Notes: generated from the sequence alone by a model not told the origin. 64,000 nucleotides of DNA from Paenibacillus paeoniae (GCF_003388735.1 NZ_QUBQ01000005.1:248001-312000); one strand, 5' to 3'. Positions 9,171-19,417 are shown, counted from the first letter of the stretch. Numbers and translations are program-made.

Positions 9171-10069
9171 AACCATTGGTAGTAGAACAGGTCATGAAGC
9201 ATTATGGCGATAAGACAGCGGTCAACAACATTAGCTTAGAAGTAAGCGAAGGTGAAATCTACGGCTTGCTGGGTGCGAACGGCGCCGGCAAGACGACTAC
9301 GATGCGTATGGTGCTGGGGCTGATCTATCCGGATGGCGGATCAATCAAGTACAATGGCAAGCCATACAGCAATGAGCAGCTTAGCCGCCTCGGTTATTTG
9401 CCGGAGGAGAGAGGGTTGTATCCGAAGATTCGCGTCTGCGATCAGATCGTATACTTATCCCAATTGCGCGGCATGTCCCGCAAGGACGCCGATCAGAATT
9501 TGAAGTATTGGCTTGAAAGATTCGAAGTACCCGAGTATTACAACAAGAGAGTAGAAGAGCTCTCCAAGGGTAATCAGCAAAAAATTCAATTCATCGCTGC
9601 CGTTAATCACCGTCCAAGCATCGTGATCATGGACGAAGCGTTCAGCGGACTTGATCCGGTCAATGTGGAGCTTCTGAAATCGACCGTAAAGGAACTGAGA
9701 GACGCCGGTACGAGCATTTTGTTCTCGACGCACCGTATGGAGCATGTCGAGGAGCTATGCCGCAATATTACGATTTTGCATCGCTCCAATACCGTTCTGA
9801 AGGGCAGCATCAAGGATATTAAGAAGCAGTACCCGCGTGAGCGCGTCATCTTGAGCACCGAGAACAGCGTTCAAGGACTTGAGAGTATCAGCGGCGTTAC
9901 AGGCGTGAAATTGCAGGAATACGGCTACGAGATCGGCATTGAAAATGAAGCGGTAGGCGGCGAGATTTTGCGCCATGCGATGGCTCAGTCGACTATTACC
10001 AGATTCGAGATTAAGGAACCGACTTTGAATGAAATCTTTATAAAAACGGTAGGTGATCGCAATGAATAG
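9167..10069 (+). CDS. ABC transporter ATP-binding protein, NatA-like
   Basis: A 300-residue ATPase with Walker A GANGAGKTT, signature LSKGNQQK and Walker B IVIMDEAFSGLDP, followed by a C-terminal domain typical of the NatA/DUF4162 group. It partners the NatB-like permease directly downstream (8-base overlap with the start chosen for that gene). NatAB systems export sodium, drugs or peptides; the substrate is not evident. Confidence 0.88.
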   Translation: MKPLVVEQVMKHYGDKTAVNNISLEVSEGEIYGLLGANGAGKTTTMRMVLGLIYPDGGSIKYNGKPYSNEQLSRLGYLPEERGLYPKIRVCDQIVYLSQLRGMSRKDADQNLKYWLERFEVPEYYNKRVEELSKGNQQKIQFIAAVNHRPSIVIMDEAFSGLDPVNVELLKSTVKELRDAGTSILFSTHRMEHVEELCRNITILHRSNTVLKGSIKDIKKQYPRERVILSTENSVQGLESISGVTGVKLQEYGYEIGIENEAVGGEILRHAMAQSTITRFEIKEPTLNEIFIKTVGDRNE

Positions 10070-11372
10070 TTTTTGGACAGTAGTAGGGTTTACAGCGCGC
10101 AATAAGTTCAAAGGCAAGGCATTTCTCGTAACGACGCTTATTATCGCAGTCATTATAAGTATTGGCGTTAATCTTCCTTATATTATCTCCCAGTTCGATA
10201 CGGGTGGAGATAAGGCGACGAATATCGGCTACATTCAATCATCGAATGAGAATTTGGCTGAAGGAACGGCAACCGGCGACAGCCTGAAAGCCTTCTACGA
10301 GCAGCAAGAGAATGCCAAGCTTCATCTTGTTGCTTACCCGGATAAAGGCAGCGCTGAGGAGAATGAGAAGCAACTGAAGCAAGCGATTAAAGACAATGAT
10401 ATTAAAGGTTATCTGGAGTTTGGTGCTAAGACGCCGAATGGTTTCCCGGAGATGAGCTACAAGTCCGAGAAGATGATGGAGTTTTCTCTGACTGAGAACT
10501 TGAAAGGCGCTCTCCAATTGATTCGTCAGGCTACCATTCTGCAGGATGCCGGATTGACGGATGAGCAAGTAGCGCTTCTGAATGCGCCGATCCAAATCTC
10601 AACGGTTCAAATTTCATCGTCAGAGGGCGGTGCGGGCGGCAAGACGCCTGCTGAGCAAGGCGTCAATATGGGTCTGATCTACTTTATTATTATCTTCTTG
10701 TTCATGGCCATCATCACGTCCGGTCAATTGATTGCATCGGAGATTACGGCTGAGAAGAGCTCACGCGTCATGGAGATTCTCATTACAAGTGTATCACCGC
10801 TGAAAGGCATGTTCGGCAAAATCTTCGGTATGTTCACAGTTGTACTTAGCCAGGTGTCATTCTTTGTCATCGTCATTCTGGTGAATGTATCGTTGCCGCA
10901 TAACAGAGAGGCGTTGTCAGGTCTCAACATTGACCTGACCAAGATTGATCCGCTTCTGCTTGCCTATGCGATTATCTTCTTCCTGACCGGTTTCTTCCTG
11001 TTCGCAACGCTCTATGCAGCTGTGGGCTCGATCGTAAGCCGTACGGAGGATCTTGGTCAAGCAACGATGCCAATGACGGTCATCTCGCTTGCTGGCTTCT
11101 ACATTGCAATCTTCAGCTTGAGCGCGCCTGACAGCATGCTCGTTAAGATTACATCGTTTATCCCGCTGTTCTCGCCATTCGTCATGATCTTGCGTCTGGG
11201 TCTGACCGATGTTCCGTTCTGGGAAACGGCACTGTCCATCGGCTTACTGCTTGTAACAATCTACGTTGCTGTCTTCGTATCCGCGAAGATCTACCGCACA
11301 GGCGTACTGATGTACGGCAAGCGTCCAAGCTGGAAAGAGATTCGTAAAGCGATGAAGGCTTATAAAATTTAA
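10062..11372 (+). CDS. ABC-2 type permease, NatB-like
   Basis: A 436-residue permease: one N-terminal membrane segment, an extracytoplasmic domain of about 160 residues, then six C-terminal segments. The motif EITAEKSSRVMEILITSVSP is the hallmark of the NatB/ABC-2 group. The ATG at 10062 is chosen because AGGTGATC precedes it; an in-frame GTG at 10053 lies inside that site. Last gene of the operon. Confidence 0.9.
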   Translation: MNSFWTVVGFTARNKFKGKAFLVTTLIIAVIISIGVNLPYIISQFDTGGDKATNIGYIQSSNENLAEGTATGDSLKAFYEQQENAKLHLVAYPDKGSAEENEKQLKQAIKDNDIKGYLEFGAKTPNGFPEMSYKSEKMMEFSLTENLKGALQLIRQATILQDAGLTDEQVALLNAPIQISTVQISSSEGGAGGKTPAEQGVNMGLIYFIIIFLFMAIITSGQLIASEITAEKSSRVMEILITSVSPLKGMFGKIFGMFTVVLSQVSFFVIVILVNVSLPHNREALSGLNIDLTKIDPLLLAYAIIFFLTGFFLFATLYAAVGSIVSRTEDLGQATMPMTVISLAGFYIAIFSLSAPDSMLVKITSFIPLFSPFVMILRLGLTDVPFWETALSIGLLLVTIYVAVFVSAKIYRTGVLMYGKRPSWKEIRKAMKAYKI

Positions 11373-11487
11373 TGAATTTCGGTATGAAACATATGTGGGT
11401 AACGTCTATAATTGAGACAAGTTTTGGTTATACATGAGACTTTCAACGTCACATGTTTTAGACACGATAAGAAACCTTGATGATCAG

Positions 11488-11513
11488 AAACCTTGATCTA
11501 TCAAGGTTTTTTT
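11488..11513 (+). terminator. Rho-independent terminator, adjacent to the group II intron
   Basis: AAACCTTGA (11488-11496) pairs perfectly with TCAAGGTTT (11501-11509), followed by a T run. GAAACCTTGAT also occurs just upstream at 11471, making a short direct repeat. The group II intron begins about a dozen bases downstream, the kind of site bacterial class C introns prefer. Confidence 0.85.
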
Positions 11514-11524
11514 GATTTGTTCAG

Positions 11525-13441
11525 CGTGCCCAGAGGCACGCATTCTCTAGCTGGTGAAAGACCAGTCGTGGGAGGGGCCAAGCCCCCGCGTAGCTTGGAT
11601 TCTTGCGTACGGCGAAATCTGTGCGTAAAAGCGAATCGACCAAAGTACCTGTCGGAGACAGGGCGAGCAACATGCCAGGCCGTAACATAAAGTGAATCCT
11701 GCCGCGTCGTCAAAAAGGCCTCGCAAGAGGGACAAGAGGAAGCCGAGTCCCGTGAACTTGGACGAAGGCCATGGAAGCTGTTAAGAACTTGGAGCAGCAG
11801 CGAAGAATCCTCCGGCGTAAGGGGATCGGCATGGTATGAAAGAGAATGCAGTGAACTGGGGAGACCCTCCCCTGCACGGAAAAAAAATCAGACCCGTAAA
11901 GAAGTCATCTATAAGCCCATACGGTGAAGTGATTGGCTTGCAGGAAGGGAGTCCGAGGGGCTCGTAGTACCGATGAACGCAGGACAACATAACCTGCGGG
12001 AGGAAAGGTACCCTGCTTTGTTCACGTTTCTTAAGGAGGTACGAGTCAGTGAATGCCAATCGGCTAACAACACCAAAGGAAAACGTTCAACAACTCCAAG
12101 AGAAACTAGGTCATGCGGCCAAGGAAAACAAGAAACGCAGATTCCACGCGCTGTATGACAAAGTCTACCGGATGGACATCTTGTGGGAAGCATGGCGCAG
12201 GGTGCGAGCCAATAAAGGCTCGGCTGGCGTCGACGGCGAAACGTTGTCAGACATGGAGAAACAAGGAGAACGTATCTTTCTCCTTGAATGTCACCAGCTT
12301 CTAAAAGAGGGGCGCTACCACCCACAGCCCGTCCGGCGGCACTACATCCCAAAGAAAGACGGGAAGAAAAGACCGCTGGGCATCCCAACCGTTCGGGACC
12401 GAGTCATACAGATGGCAACAAAACTGGTTATGGAACCGATCTTTGAATCGGATTTTCAAGAATCCTCATTTGGATTTCGTCCAAAGCGAAGTGCGAAAGG
12501 GGCACTTGACCGAATCCGAAAGGCATGCAACCGCAAAGGGAATGGGGTGATCGACGTCGACATTCAAGGCTACTTCGACAACATCAATCAAGAGAAACTC
12601 ATGAAACTGGTTGAAATGCGAATCAGCGACAGACGAATCTTGAAGCTGGTCCGGAAGTGGTTACAAGCGGGAGTGATGGAGGAAGGGACGGTAAGACGCT
12701 CCGATTTGGGTACGCCGCAGGGTGGGGTTATTTCCCCGCTGCTTGCGAACATTTACCTAAACTACTTTGACATCCTGTGGGAACGATACGGCGGCGAATA
12801 CGGGGAATTGACGCGATACGCGGATGACCTCGTGGTCGTATGCAAGACGAAGAAAGATGCAGACCGGGCGTATGAACTCATTCGTACAATCATGGAGCGT
12901 CTGGAGCTCACCTTGCATCCGATTAAAACGCGTATCGTCGGACTGTGGACAGGAGAAGAAGGCTTCGATTTTCTCGGCATGCATCATCGCAAGACGAAAG
13001 CAGAAACCTCGAAAGGAAACGTGTACTACACCACGCAGCAATGGCTGACTCGGAAGGCGGAAGAACGCATCCGTGAAGTTGTGAAGGAGCGCTTGGCACC
13101 GCCAGGTATGCGACACAAGTCACTTTTTGAACATGTAGACTGGCTGAATCCCAAAATACAAGGGTGGCGGAACTATTATTACACCGCCTACAGTCAGCGG
13201 AAAATGGCGAAACTGGACGGGTACATTCTTCAGAGGCTTGCGAGATGGTATGCAAAGAAGAGGCAACGGTCTCGATGGATGGGTTCCATAAAAGAGATCA
13301 CGTTCATGGCTAGACAAAGTGGATTGAAAACGCTCTTGTAACTGCATGCCCATGAATGACGAACATCGGAAAGCCGTATGAGGGAAAACCTCACGTACGG
13401 TTTGATGAGGAGGGGCTGAAATTATTCAGCCCTTTACTCTA
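11525..13441 (+). mobile_element. Group II intron (about 1.9 kb)
   Basis: A self-splicing retroelement. The 5' end is near GTGCC at 11526, inside a perfect 7-base hairpin (GCGTGCC/GGCACGC). The 3' end carries a domain V-like stem (AGCCGTATGAGG, GAAAA loop, CCTCACGTACGGTT; about 13371-13403) and a domain VI-like stem (GGGGCTGA/TCAGCCC; about 13412-13432). The internal gene encodes a maturase without an endonuclease domain. Compact size, lack of an endonuclease and the position behind a terminator suggest class C, but the exact boundaries and class are inferred. Confidence 0.85.
12049..13341 (+). CDS. ltrA: Group II intron reverse transcriptase/maturase
   Basis: A 430-residue intron-encoded protein that helps the intron splice and reverse-transcribes it into new sites. 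Reverse transcriptase blocks are visible: GVDGET, the palm motif RYADDLVVV (about residues 258-266), GTPQGGVISPLLANIYL, and a C-terminal maturase (X) domain ending WRNYYYTAYSQRKMAKLD. No HNH endonuclease follows, which fits short maturases that rely on nicked or single-stranded targets. GTG at 12049 follows TAAGGAGGT closely. The frame is intact, so the element may be active. Confidence 0.93.
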   Translation: MNANRLTTPKENVQQLQEKLGHAAKENKKRRFHALYDKVYRMDILWEAWRRVRANKGSAGVDGETLSDMEKQGERIFLLECHQLLKEGRYHPQPVRRHYIPKKDGKKRPLGIPTVRDRVIQMATKLVMEPIFESDFQESSFGFRPKRSAKGALDRIRKACNRKGNGVIDVDIQGYFDNINQEKLMKLVEMRISDRRILKLVRKWLQAGVMEEGTVRRSDLGTPQGGVISPLLANIYLNYFDILWERYGGEYGELTRYADDLVVVCKTKKDADRAYELIRTIMERLELTLHPIKTRIVGLWTGEEGFDFLGMHHRKTKAETSKGNVYYTTQQWLTRKAEERIREVVKERLAPPGMRHKSLFEHVDWLNPKIQGWRNYYYTAYSQRKMAKLDGYILQRLARWYAKKRQRSRWMGSIKEITFMARQSGLKTLL

Positions 13442-13544
13442 GTAATTTATCCATGTTTATTGTAACCAAATAATGATCATAAATGATATCATCGGAATGT
13501 GTTATTAATTTGGTATATAAATGAGATTTATCGGAGGTGTCTTG

Positions 13545-14283
13545 ATGAGATATGACAGGCTTAGCAGGGACTGGCAGAAGGAAGACGCTACATTTGCACC
13601 CAAACGAAAAGTCAATAACAAGAACAGCCATCAACATCCACATATTATAGGGAGTTTTTTCAGTCGTAAATTAGAACGTCCCGTAGAATATGAATCTCTT
13701 GGTGAGCGATTATTTTATTACTACTTGGAGTTAGAACAATCGGTTATTCGATATTACGTGCAACCTGTCGAGATACCAATTAGTAAAGATAACGGTGAAT
13801 CATGGCTTTATGTCCCGGACGCGCTTGTTTATCGTCATCAGTCACCTCCGTTCCTTTATCAGGTCAAACATGAGCCTGACCCAAATGAAGATGAAAAATT
13901 GAAGCATATGTGAACAATATGCGGAGGATCAGGGGTGGGAGTATCTTGTCATTTATCCAAAGATGCTGCCTAATCTTCTCATTCGAAATATTAGCTTTCT
14001 CAAAAATTTCTTGAAGGAACGGGCATATTACTCGTCATGGAAAGAAAGGGTCATCTATCGACTGATCTGTTTAGAAAGCTGTACTGTAGATGAACTTGCT
14101 TATAGTTTCGAGGACGAATTTCACCCTTTATTAGTAAAGCCACTAATTTTTCATTTAATTGCAATAGGCAATTTTCACACTGAGGTGAACCAAACAGTTG
14201 GATCCGAGAGTATGATCACAATAAATTCGCTTATGAATCCTTTATTAATACATGAGAATAGGGTGATGAGCGATGTCCATTAA
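13545..14283 (+). pseudogene. tnsA: TnsA-like transposon endonuclease, frameshifted
   Basis: TnsA cuts the 5' ends of Tn7-like transposons. The first frame (13545-13913) carries the restriction-type catalytic pattern: Glu in ESLGER, Asp in YVPDALVY and Q-x-K in YQVKHEP. A stop at 13911-13913 interrupts it. Reading resumes in another frame from about 13910 (EQYAEDQGWEYLVIYPKM, through to 14283), matching the C-terminal TnsA domain. A one-base gain or two-base loss near 13908 explains this. ATG 13545 follows GGAGGTG. The 3' end overlaps tnsB by 11 bases, the usual operon order. Confidence 0.8.
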
Positions 14284-16201
14284 TCAACTCAAGTTATATT
14301 CAGAATTTTATTTATTTGGCAAGAAGCATAAGATTATCTCCATTGAACCGCCATATGTTCGTATTAAGCGTCCTGACGGTGAGGATTTTCGCATGAAGTT
14401 TTCAGAAGTCGTGGGCCATTCAACGTTTCAACCTGATCGATCCATGAAGGTCACTAAAAAAGAGTTAGTGCCTATTGATACTCTTGCAAAACTGGCAGAA
14501 CCAAAACGAGAAGAAGTGAGCGAACGTTTTGATGTCATCCGACCACTTCTTTTACTGGAAGAAATCAAAAGTCAAAACCTTAGATCGATTCAGAAGTTCA
14601 TGGATCAATATAAGCATTTACTGAATGAAGGAGAAGAGCTTACTGCCATAACTCAAGAAGTTTTAATTCAACGTATAAATGAGACGAGGATTATTCAAAA
14701 AAAGAAAAAGGTATCCCGGTCGACCGTTGTGATATATTTGAAAGCATACCGGGAACAGGATAATCAACAAAATAATGGCGGAATTGAAGGGCTCGTGTCT
14801 AGAAAAGGAAGGGGATACACCGGTCGTAACGATACAAAATATCTTGAAATCTGCCATCCAGAGAAACCGGATATTGTGTTGGATGTTCTAAATGTTCGAA
14901 TTGACGATGAATTAATCCCAATAGTTAAGTCAGTGATTGAACATGACTATCTAACTAAATACAACATTTCAAAAGCAACAGTATGGAGGTCAATTAAACG
15001 TGAATGTGGGATCAGACAATTACATGAGGTTAGTTATAGCACGATATCGGATATCATAGACCGCATAGATAAAAAAGCTAGAGAGAGGTTTCGAAATTTA
15101 AAGCAATCAAAAGCCATATACGACGATGTTGCTCGTGGGTATGCAGATCGAGACGCATTACATCCTCTGGATATTATACAAATCGATCACACACGACTGG
15201 ATATGCAAGCAATAGATGATAAGACAGGGTTAACCATCGACCGCCCCTGGATTACACTTGGTATCGATGTTTTTAGCAGGATGCCTTGGTGCTTGTATAT
15301 TTCGTTTGAACCTCCCAGTGCCAATGTTGTTCGGAAAGCCATTCAACACGGTGTATTCTTCAAAAATACGAAGCTTCAATATGGCACAGAGATGGAGTGG
15401 GAGGCATTTGGCGTGCCGAATGTTATCTATGTTGATAACGGTATGGATTTTAAAAGCTCCGATATTAAACGTCTTGTTAATGAAAGTTTGAAATCCGAAA
15501 TTATGCACCGACCTGTACGATTGCCCAAATACGGGGCTATCATTGAACGATTATTTCGGACAATTAATGACGAGTTAATCCACAATATACTGGGGACAAC
15601 GAAAAGTAAATTCGCAGATCTAGGTGAGATTAACCCTGAGGAAGAAGCTTGCCTGACCATTAATCAAATTCGAACGATTCTCATGATTTATTTGACAGAT
15701 ATGTACCCGATTCGTGATCATAGAGGATTGCCATCGAATAGTAAGACACCTTTGAATCGCTACTATGATGGCTGTATGGAGTCAGGTTTTCCAGAGTGGA
15801 TTGAAACATCAGAAGAGGAACGGTATAAGCTTGAATTTATGCTAACACTTAAAAAGCCTTATACACGAGATGGTATCCGTTTTGGAAACCGCATTTACAA
15901 GGCTGAAGAGTGCAGTGATATTATTGGGCAAAAACAAACCAAGTATGTTGTTAAATACGATCCAGATGACATTTCGAAGATCTATTTGCTTCATCCTCGA
16001 AAAGAGCGATTCATTGAATTGTTCTTTGTTGCCCCATCTTATGAACAACTGGACGGAGTAAATGCTTATACCTATTCGAGGGTACTAAAATTGTGGAAGG
16101 AAGAAGGGGAAAGCAAGAAAAAGAGTATCCCAGGAAATGATCAGTATGCACGAGCAGCTAAGAAAATTAAAGATGAAATTAAGGCTCAAAACCGTAACTA
16201 G
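14273..16201 (+). CDS. tnsB: TnsB-like DDE transposase
   Basis: A 642-residue transposase of the TnsB/Mu/IS481-like superfamily, which joins transposon ends to target DNA. An N-terminal helix-turn-helix region precedes the integrase core with catalytic residues Asp305 (IDHTRLD), Asp388 (YVDNGMDF) and Glu425 (AIIERLFR). A Mu-type beta-barrel C domain and a charged tail (KKKSIPGN) follow. The frame is complete. No tnsC or target-selection gene follows, because an IS lies exactly at its TAG stop. Confidence 0.9.
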   Translation: MSINQLKLYSEFYLFGKKHKIISIEPPYVRIKRPDGEDFRMKFSEVVGHSTFQPDRSMKVTKKELVPIDTLAKLAEPKREEVSERFDVIRPLLLLEEIKSQNLRSIQKFMDQYKHLLNEGEELTAITQEVLIQRINETRIIQKKKKVSRSTVVIYLKAYREQDNQQNNGGIEGLVSRKGRGYTGRNDTKYLEICHPEKPDIVLDVLNVRIDDELIPIVKSVIEHDYLTKYNISKATVWRSIKRECGIRQLHEVSYSTISDIIDRIDKKARERFRNLKQSKAIYDDVARGYADRDALHPLDIIQIDHTRLDMQAIDDKTGLTIDRPWITLGIDVFSRMPWCLYISFEPPSANVVRKAIQHGVFFKNTKLQYGTEMEWEAFGVPNVIYVDNGMDFKSSDIKRLVNESLKSEIMHRPVRLPKYGAIIERLFRTINDELIHNILGTTKSKFADLGEINPEEEACLTINQIRTILMIYLTDMYPIRDHRGLPSNSKTPLNRYYDGCMESGFPEWIETSEEERYKLEFMLTLKKPYTRDGIRFGNRIYKAEECSDIIGQKQTKYVVKYDPDDISKIYLLHPRKERFIELFFVAPSYEQLDGVNAYTYSRVLKLWKEEGESKKKSIPGNDQYARAAKKIKDEIKAQNRN

Positions 16202-17564
16202 TGGTTGACGAAGTAGAAAAGTGAGTAGAACGAGGATAGAAATGGAAAAACATCTGCAGTTCCTGTATTGTTGTAAGTCCTACCCAACAACAAAAAAGGA
16301 AATGACAGATGCCAATACAGTATATCAACGAATTGCTCGGATTACCAGAGCTACAACTTCATAAAATGGTCTCCATGGATACAAAAGAAGTTCATCTGGA
16401 GGCATCACCAGTGGCCTACAAACAACCTTGTCCTCTTTGTCATTCGGAATCCCCTGTGAAGCGTGACGGTCGAAACCGTACACGTCAGATTCGGCATCTA
16501 AGTATCTTTGGGAGGAAAAGCTATCTGCATGTTCCATCGATCCGTATGGCTTGTACGCAATGCCAAATTAGCTTCGTTTGGGCCTACGACTTTGTAGGTC
16601 CTAAACAGCGATACAGTCATGCTTTCCGTGATCAAACCGTAGAACAGACACTCGGATCCACGGCAATACATAGCGCACAAATGCAACAAGCACCTGCTAG
16701 TACGGTGCAACGAATGCATCAGGAAGCCCTCCACGTTGAATGCGAGCGCTTGACGAAACTAGCTTGGCGTGAAGCCGAAAACACCTCCGGCTTGGTACTG
16801 GGGATTGACGACTTCGCGATTAAAAAAGGGCACACGTATAATACAGGCATTCATAATCTAAAAGGCGAAACGATGCTGGATCTTTGGGCTGGGAGGAAGC
16901 TTGAAGACTTGCGTGCTAATGCTCACGAGCATCCCCACTTTCTAGCGTTGAAGCCCAAAGCAGTTGTGATGGACCTGGCAGAGCGTATCACACATGGATT
17001 AGCGAATGCTTCCCACGTGCCATTCGTATTGCAGATCGGTTCCATGTTCATGGCTATGTCATCGAAAGTATTCAGGAGATTCGAAAGTCGATTCAGTACA
17101 TGCTGTCCCCTAGGGCCAGAGCAACCCTGAAAAGCCATCATCGGCTGCTGAATCCACCGATGGACCAACTGTCTGAAACGAGCAAGGCTCAGTTAGAAAT
17201 TCTGCTTGCCTTCTCTCCGTTGCTACGAAGCGTTTGGGAATGGGAGGAGGCATTTTCTCAGTGGTATGACTGCTCACCTAACATTAACATAGCTCGCCTT
17301 GGATTCAATCGCTGGTTGGAGCAAGGTGAGAATATTGACCGTCCTGCCGTCCAGAGTACGTTGAAAACCATGCGAAACTGGCAAGAGGAGATCGTGAATT
17401 ACCATCGTTGTCGTTTTACGAATGCAACCGTTGAAGGGCGGCATAATCGGATCAAGGCTTACCAGCGTCGGCACTACTTCACACGTAATCGGGAGTGCTA
17501 TAAAGCGGGTATTTTAGTTGAATGCAATCGACGCCATTTAACGAGTTAAAAAGTTCAACCACTA
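16199..17564 (+). mobile_element. ISL3-family-like insertion sequence
   Basis: The terminal inverted repeats TAGTGGTTGA (16199) and TCAACCACTA (17555-17564) match over ten bases and bracket a transposase reading frame of about 1.25 kb, giving an element of about 1.37 kb. The left end coincides with the TAG stop of tnsB. No convincing 8-base target duplication is seen, so exact ends may differ by a base or two, or flanking DNA has been lost. Confidence 0.75.
16309..17549 (+). pseudogene. ISL3-family transposase, frameshifted
   Basis: The first part (16309 to about 17030) has the N-terminal zinc-finger pattern CPLCHSE...CTQC and the DDE core with GIDDFAIKKGHTYNT and AVVMDLAERI. In the intact family the core continues with a DRFHV-like motif; here reading shifts frame near 17030-17050 (after VPFVLQI) and resumes as ADRFHVHGYVIESIQEIRKS and on to 17549. 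The end has the family's catalytic Glu region in NATVEGRHNRIKAYQRRHYF. It is probably inactive unless the shift is programmed. Confidence 0.8.
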
Positions 17565-17710
17565 ATTTTTAGATTGAGCCTCATAATTATTTGTTTTCCA
17601 TTAACTCATCTCAAAAAAATACGATGATTCGTAACGCAACACCTGGATATTAAGGGATTTTCAGTATATATGATGATCTCATACAATATGTACTAACACA
17701 ACAGCGCGAT

Positions 17711-17995
17711 ATGAACTACATCGATATTAGAAATTTTCATATTCTATTTGACCATAAAAAATGCATGCATGCTCGAATTGGTTACCTAAAAAAATTGAAG
17801 TTGATACATGATGATGGAAGTTCGGATATTGAAGGTTTGTTTCTTGATATTTATAAACAATCAGAGATAATACTTGATTTGGTAATTAAATATAATATTA
17901 GTAAGATGAAAATAGATTTGACCTCCATAATGAAAGGAATTCGCGAAAACGAACAAGCCGCATTGCAACTACTTCTGTCGAAGCTCAACGAATAA
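17711..17995 (+). CDS. Small hypothetical protein
   Basis: A 94-residue reading frame, lysine- and isoleucine-rich, predicted mostly helical, with no signal peptide or membrane segment. No family is recognised. No good ribosome-binding site precedes the ATG, and the frame is open for 20 codons before it, so this may be a fragment of a larger gene cut by earlier rearrangement. It lies between the IS and the biosynthetic cluster. Confidence 0.35.
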   Translation: MNYIDIRNFHILFDHKKCMHARIGYLKKLKLIHDDGSSDIEGLFLDIYKQSEIILDLVIKYNISKMKIDLTSIMKGIRENEQAALQLLLSKLNE

Positions 17996-18552
17996 AGATT
18001 GTTAGCCAAGGCTTATAAAGGTCAGATTGATCAGCTTGAATATATAGTTTCTGACGATGAGGGGAAGACTTTCTCGTCGCCGCTTAGTTATGGCTATACA
18101 CGGCTTTGACAAGAGTGGGTATCTGCATGTGATTTCAGCCATGTTCGTAAGCACTATTGCGGGAAAATGTACCGTGTTTATTCAATCAAGTGCATGCGTC
18201 ATTTGGATGAAGCAACCTGTTGGAAACCTTACAGTTATTTCGCATGCGGTTGAAATGATATCTTAGGACGAAGTCACTTTCCCAAACCGCTCATGTACCA
18301 CTCAGCGCATGAAGAACTCCATTTAAGAGGAACAAGTTCTAAACGCAGAATGCAAGTGTGTTCTGTAGGAGGGTGGCACGCTAACCGACTTACACTACTA
18401 GTCATTAGTCTTCTCAGTGGCAGCTCTTCTTAGAACCTTTGACTGTTAGGGACTTGCAGTATTTAGATTATATCCATTTGCGTTTAACTTTCACTACGAA
18501 TAATTTACTTTATTGTATATCGTCGAGGTCTGGTCTGTATATTGCTAGAAGT
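17996..18552. other. Intergenic region without a supported gene
   Basis: Only short frames are present (for example 18057-18266) and none has a ribosome-binding site or a recognisable motif. The stretch looks like decayed DNA between the mobile elements and the AraC regulator. No tRNA or clear terminator was seen. Confidence 0.5.
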
Positions 18553-19290
18553 CTACAGCTTTAACTTCAGCACATCCTCCCTGAATTCGCTAGGGGTCAA
18601 AGAATGAAATCTTTTAAATAATAAACTGAATTGCGATACACTGTTATATCCGACTAACTCGGCAATTTCTTTAATGGTAAATTCGGGATTCGCTAGTAAC
18701 ACCTTAGCCGCTTTCATTCTTAATTGATTAAGAAATAAAATGGGGGAAGTATTAAATACTTTGGAATAAGTATTGCTTAAGTACGTTGGGTGTACGCCGA
18801 CATAATCAGCTAGATCTTGAAGTGATAATGGAGTGTTGTAGTTCTTCCTGATATACCTGTTTAGTTGAATCAATCTAGGGTCGATACGATCTCGGTTGTT
18901 TTGTGGTCGCTGTGGTTTATTAATTTGTTCAAGAAGCTTTATGATGTGAGAGCGACATTCTTCAGCAGTAGATCTACCTGTTAATATTGATATAAATAGG
19001 TGTTGCTCAAAGTCAGTTGAGAAAAAGTCTTTATTCATCTTAATCCCACAATTAAATTTAATTCCTTGTAATGTGGCAGGATAGGAGCTGATATTCTGAA
19101 TGGAAAAAGGACCCTGGCTGCACTGGAATAGTCCTGACTTCTTTTCATTTAATTTAACATGGATGCGGTTAAAACAAATTTCTATAACATTATTAGATTT
19201 AATAAAGATAAAGTCATGTTTATTGGTATACCACCGTTCTAACTCTCCTGGGAATAAGACTACGTCACTAAACATTGATTTCACTCTCAT
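18553..19290 (-). CDS. AraC-family transcription regulator
   Basis: A 245-residue regulator. The C-terminal 100 residues form the two helix-turn-helix units of the AraC family: LSLQDLADYVGVHPTYLSNTYSKVF and FTIKEIAELVGYNSVSQFSLLFKRFHSLTPSEFR. The N-terminal part looks like a ligand-sensing beta domain of the AraC_binding type. ATG 19290 is preferred because TGAGGG lies 6 bases upstream; a TTG start at 19320 is possible. It is divergent from the biosynthetic operon that starts at 19418, so it is the likely pathway regulator. Confidence 0.87.
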   Translation of the reverse strand: MRVKSMFSDVVLFPGELERWYTNKHDFIFIKSNNVIEICFNRIHVKLNEKKSGLFQCSQGPFSIQNISSYPATLQGIKFNCGIKMNKDFFSTDFEQHLFISILTGRSTAEECRSHIIKLLEQINKPQRPQNNRDRIDPRLIQLNRYIRKNYNTPLSLQDLADYVGVHPTYLSNTYSKVFNTSPILFLNQLRMKAAKVLLANPEFTIKEIAELVGYNSVSQFSLLFKRFHSLTPSEFREDVLKLKL

Positions 19291-19417
19291 GACGACCCTC
19301 ATCTCATTGAATGTTAACAATTTACATATGTTTATATTCTACAGATATTATTGTACAAGGTGAAGACCAATGGTAGATTGTGTAATATGTCGCATCATAA
19401 CATATGGAGACGATTAT

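Noticed and set aside
12757..13255. Long minus-strand frames inside the maturase gene
   Set aside because: They are antisense shadows of a gene with clear reverse transcriptase motifs and have no ribosome-binding sites.
13442..13544. Possible transposon end with TnsB-binding repeats before tnsA
   Set aside because: The stretch is AT-rich with loosely repeated AAATGAT-like words, but no repeat long enough or regular enough to call a Tn7-type end.
18057..18266. A 69-residue frame between the IS and the AraC gene
   Set aside because: No ribosome-binding site, no family resemblance, surrounded by stops in decayed DNA.
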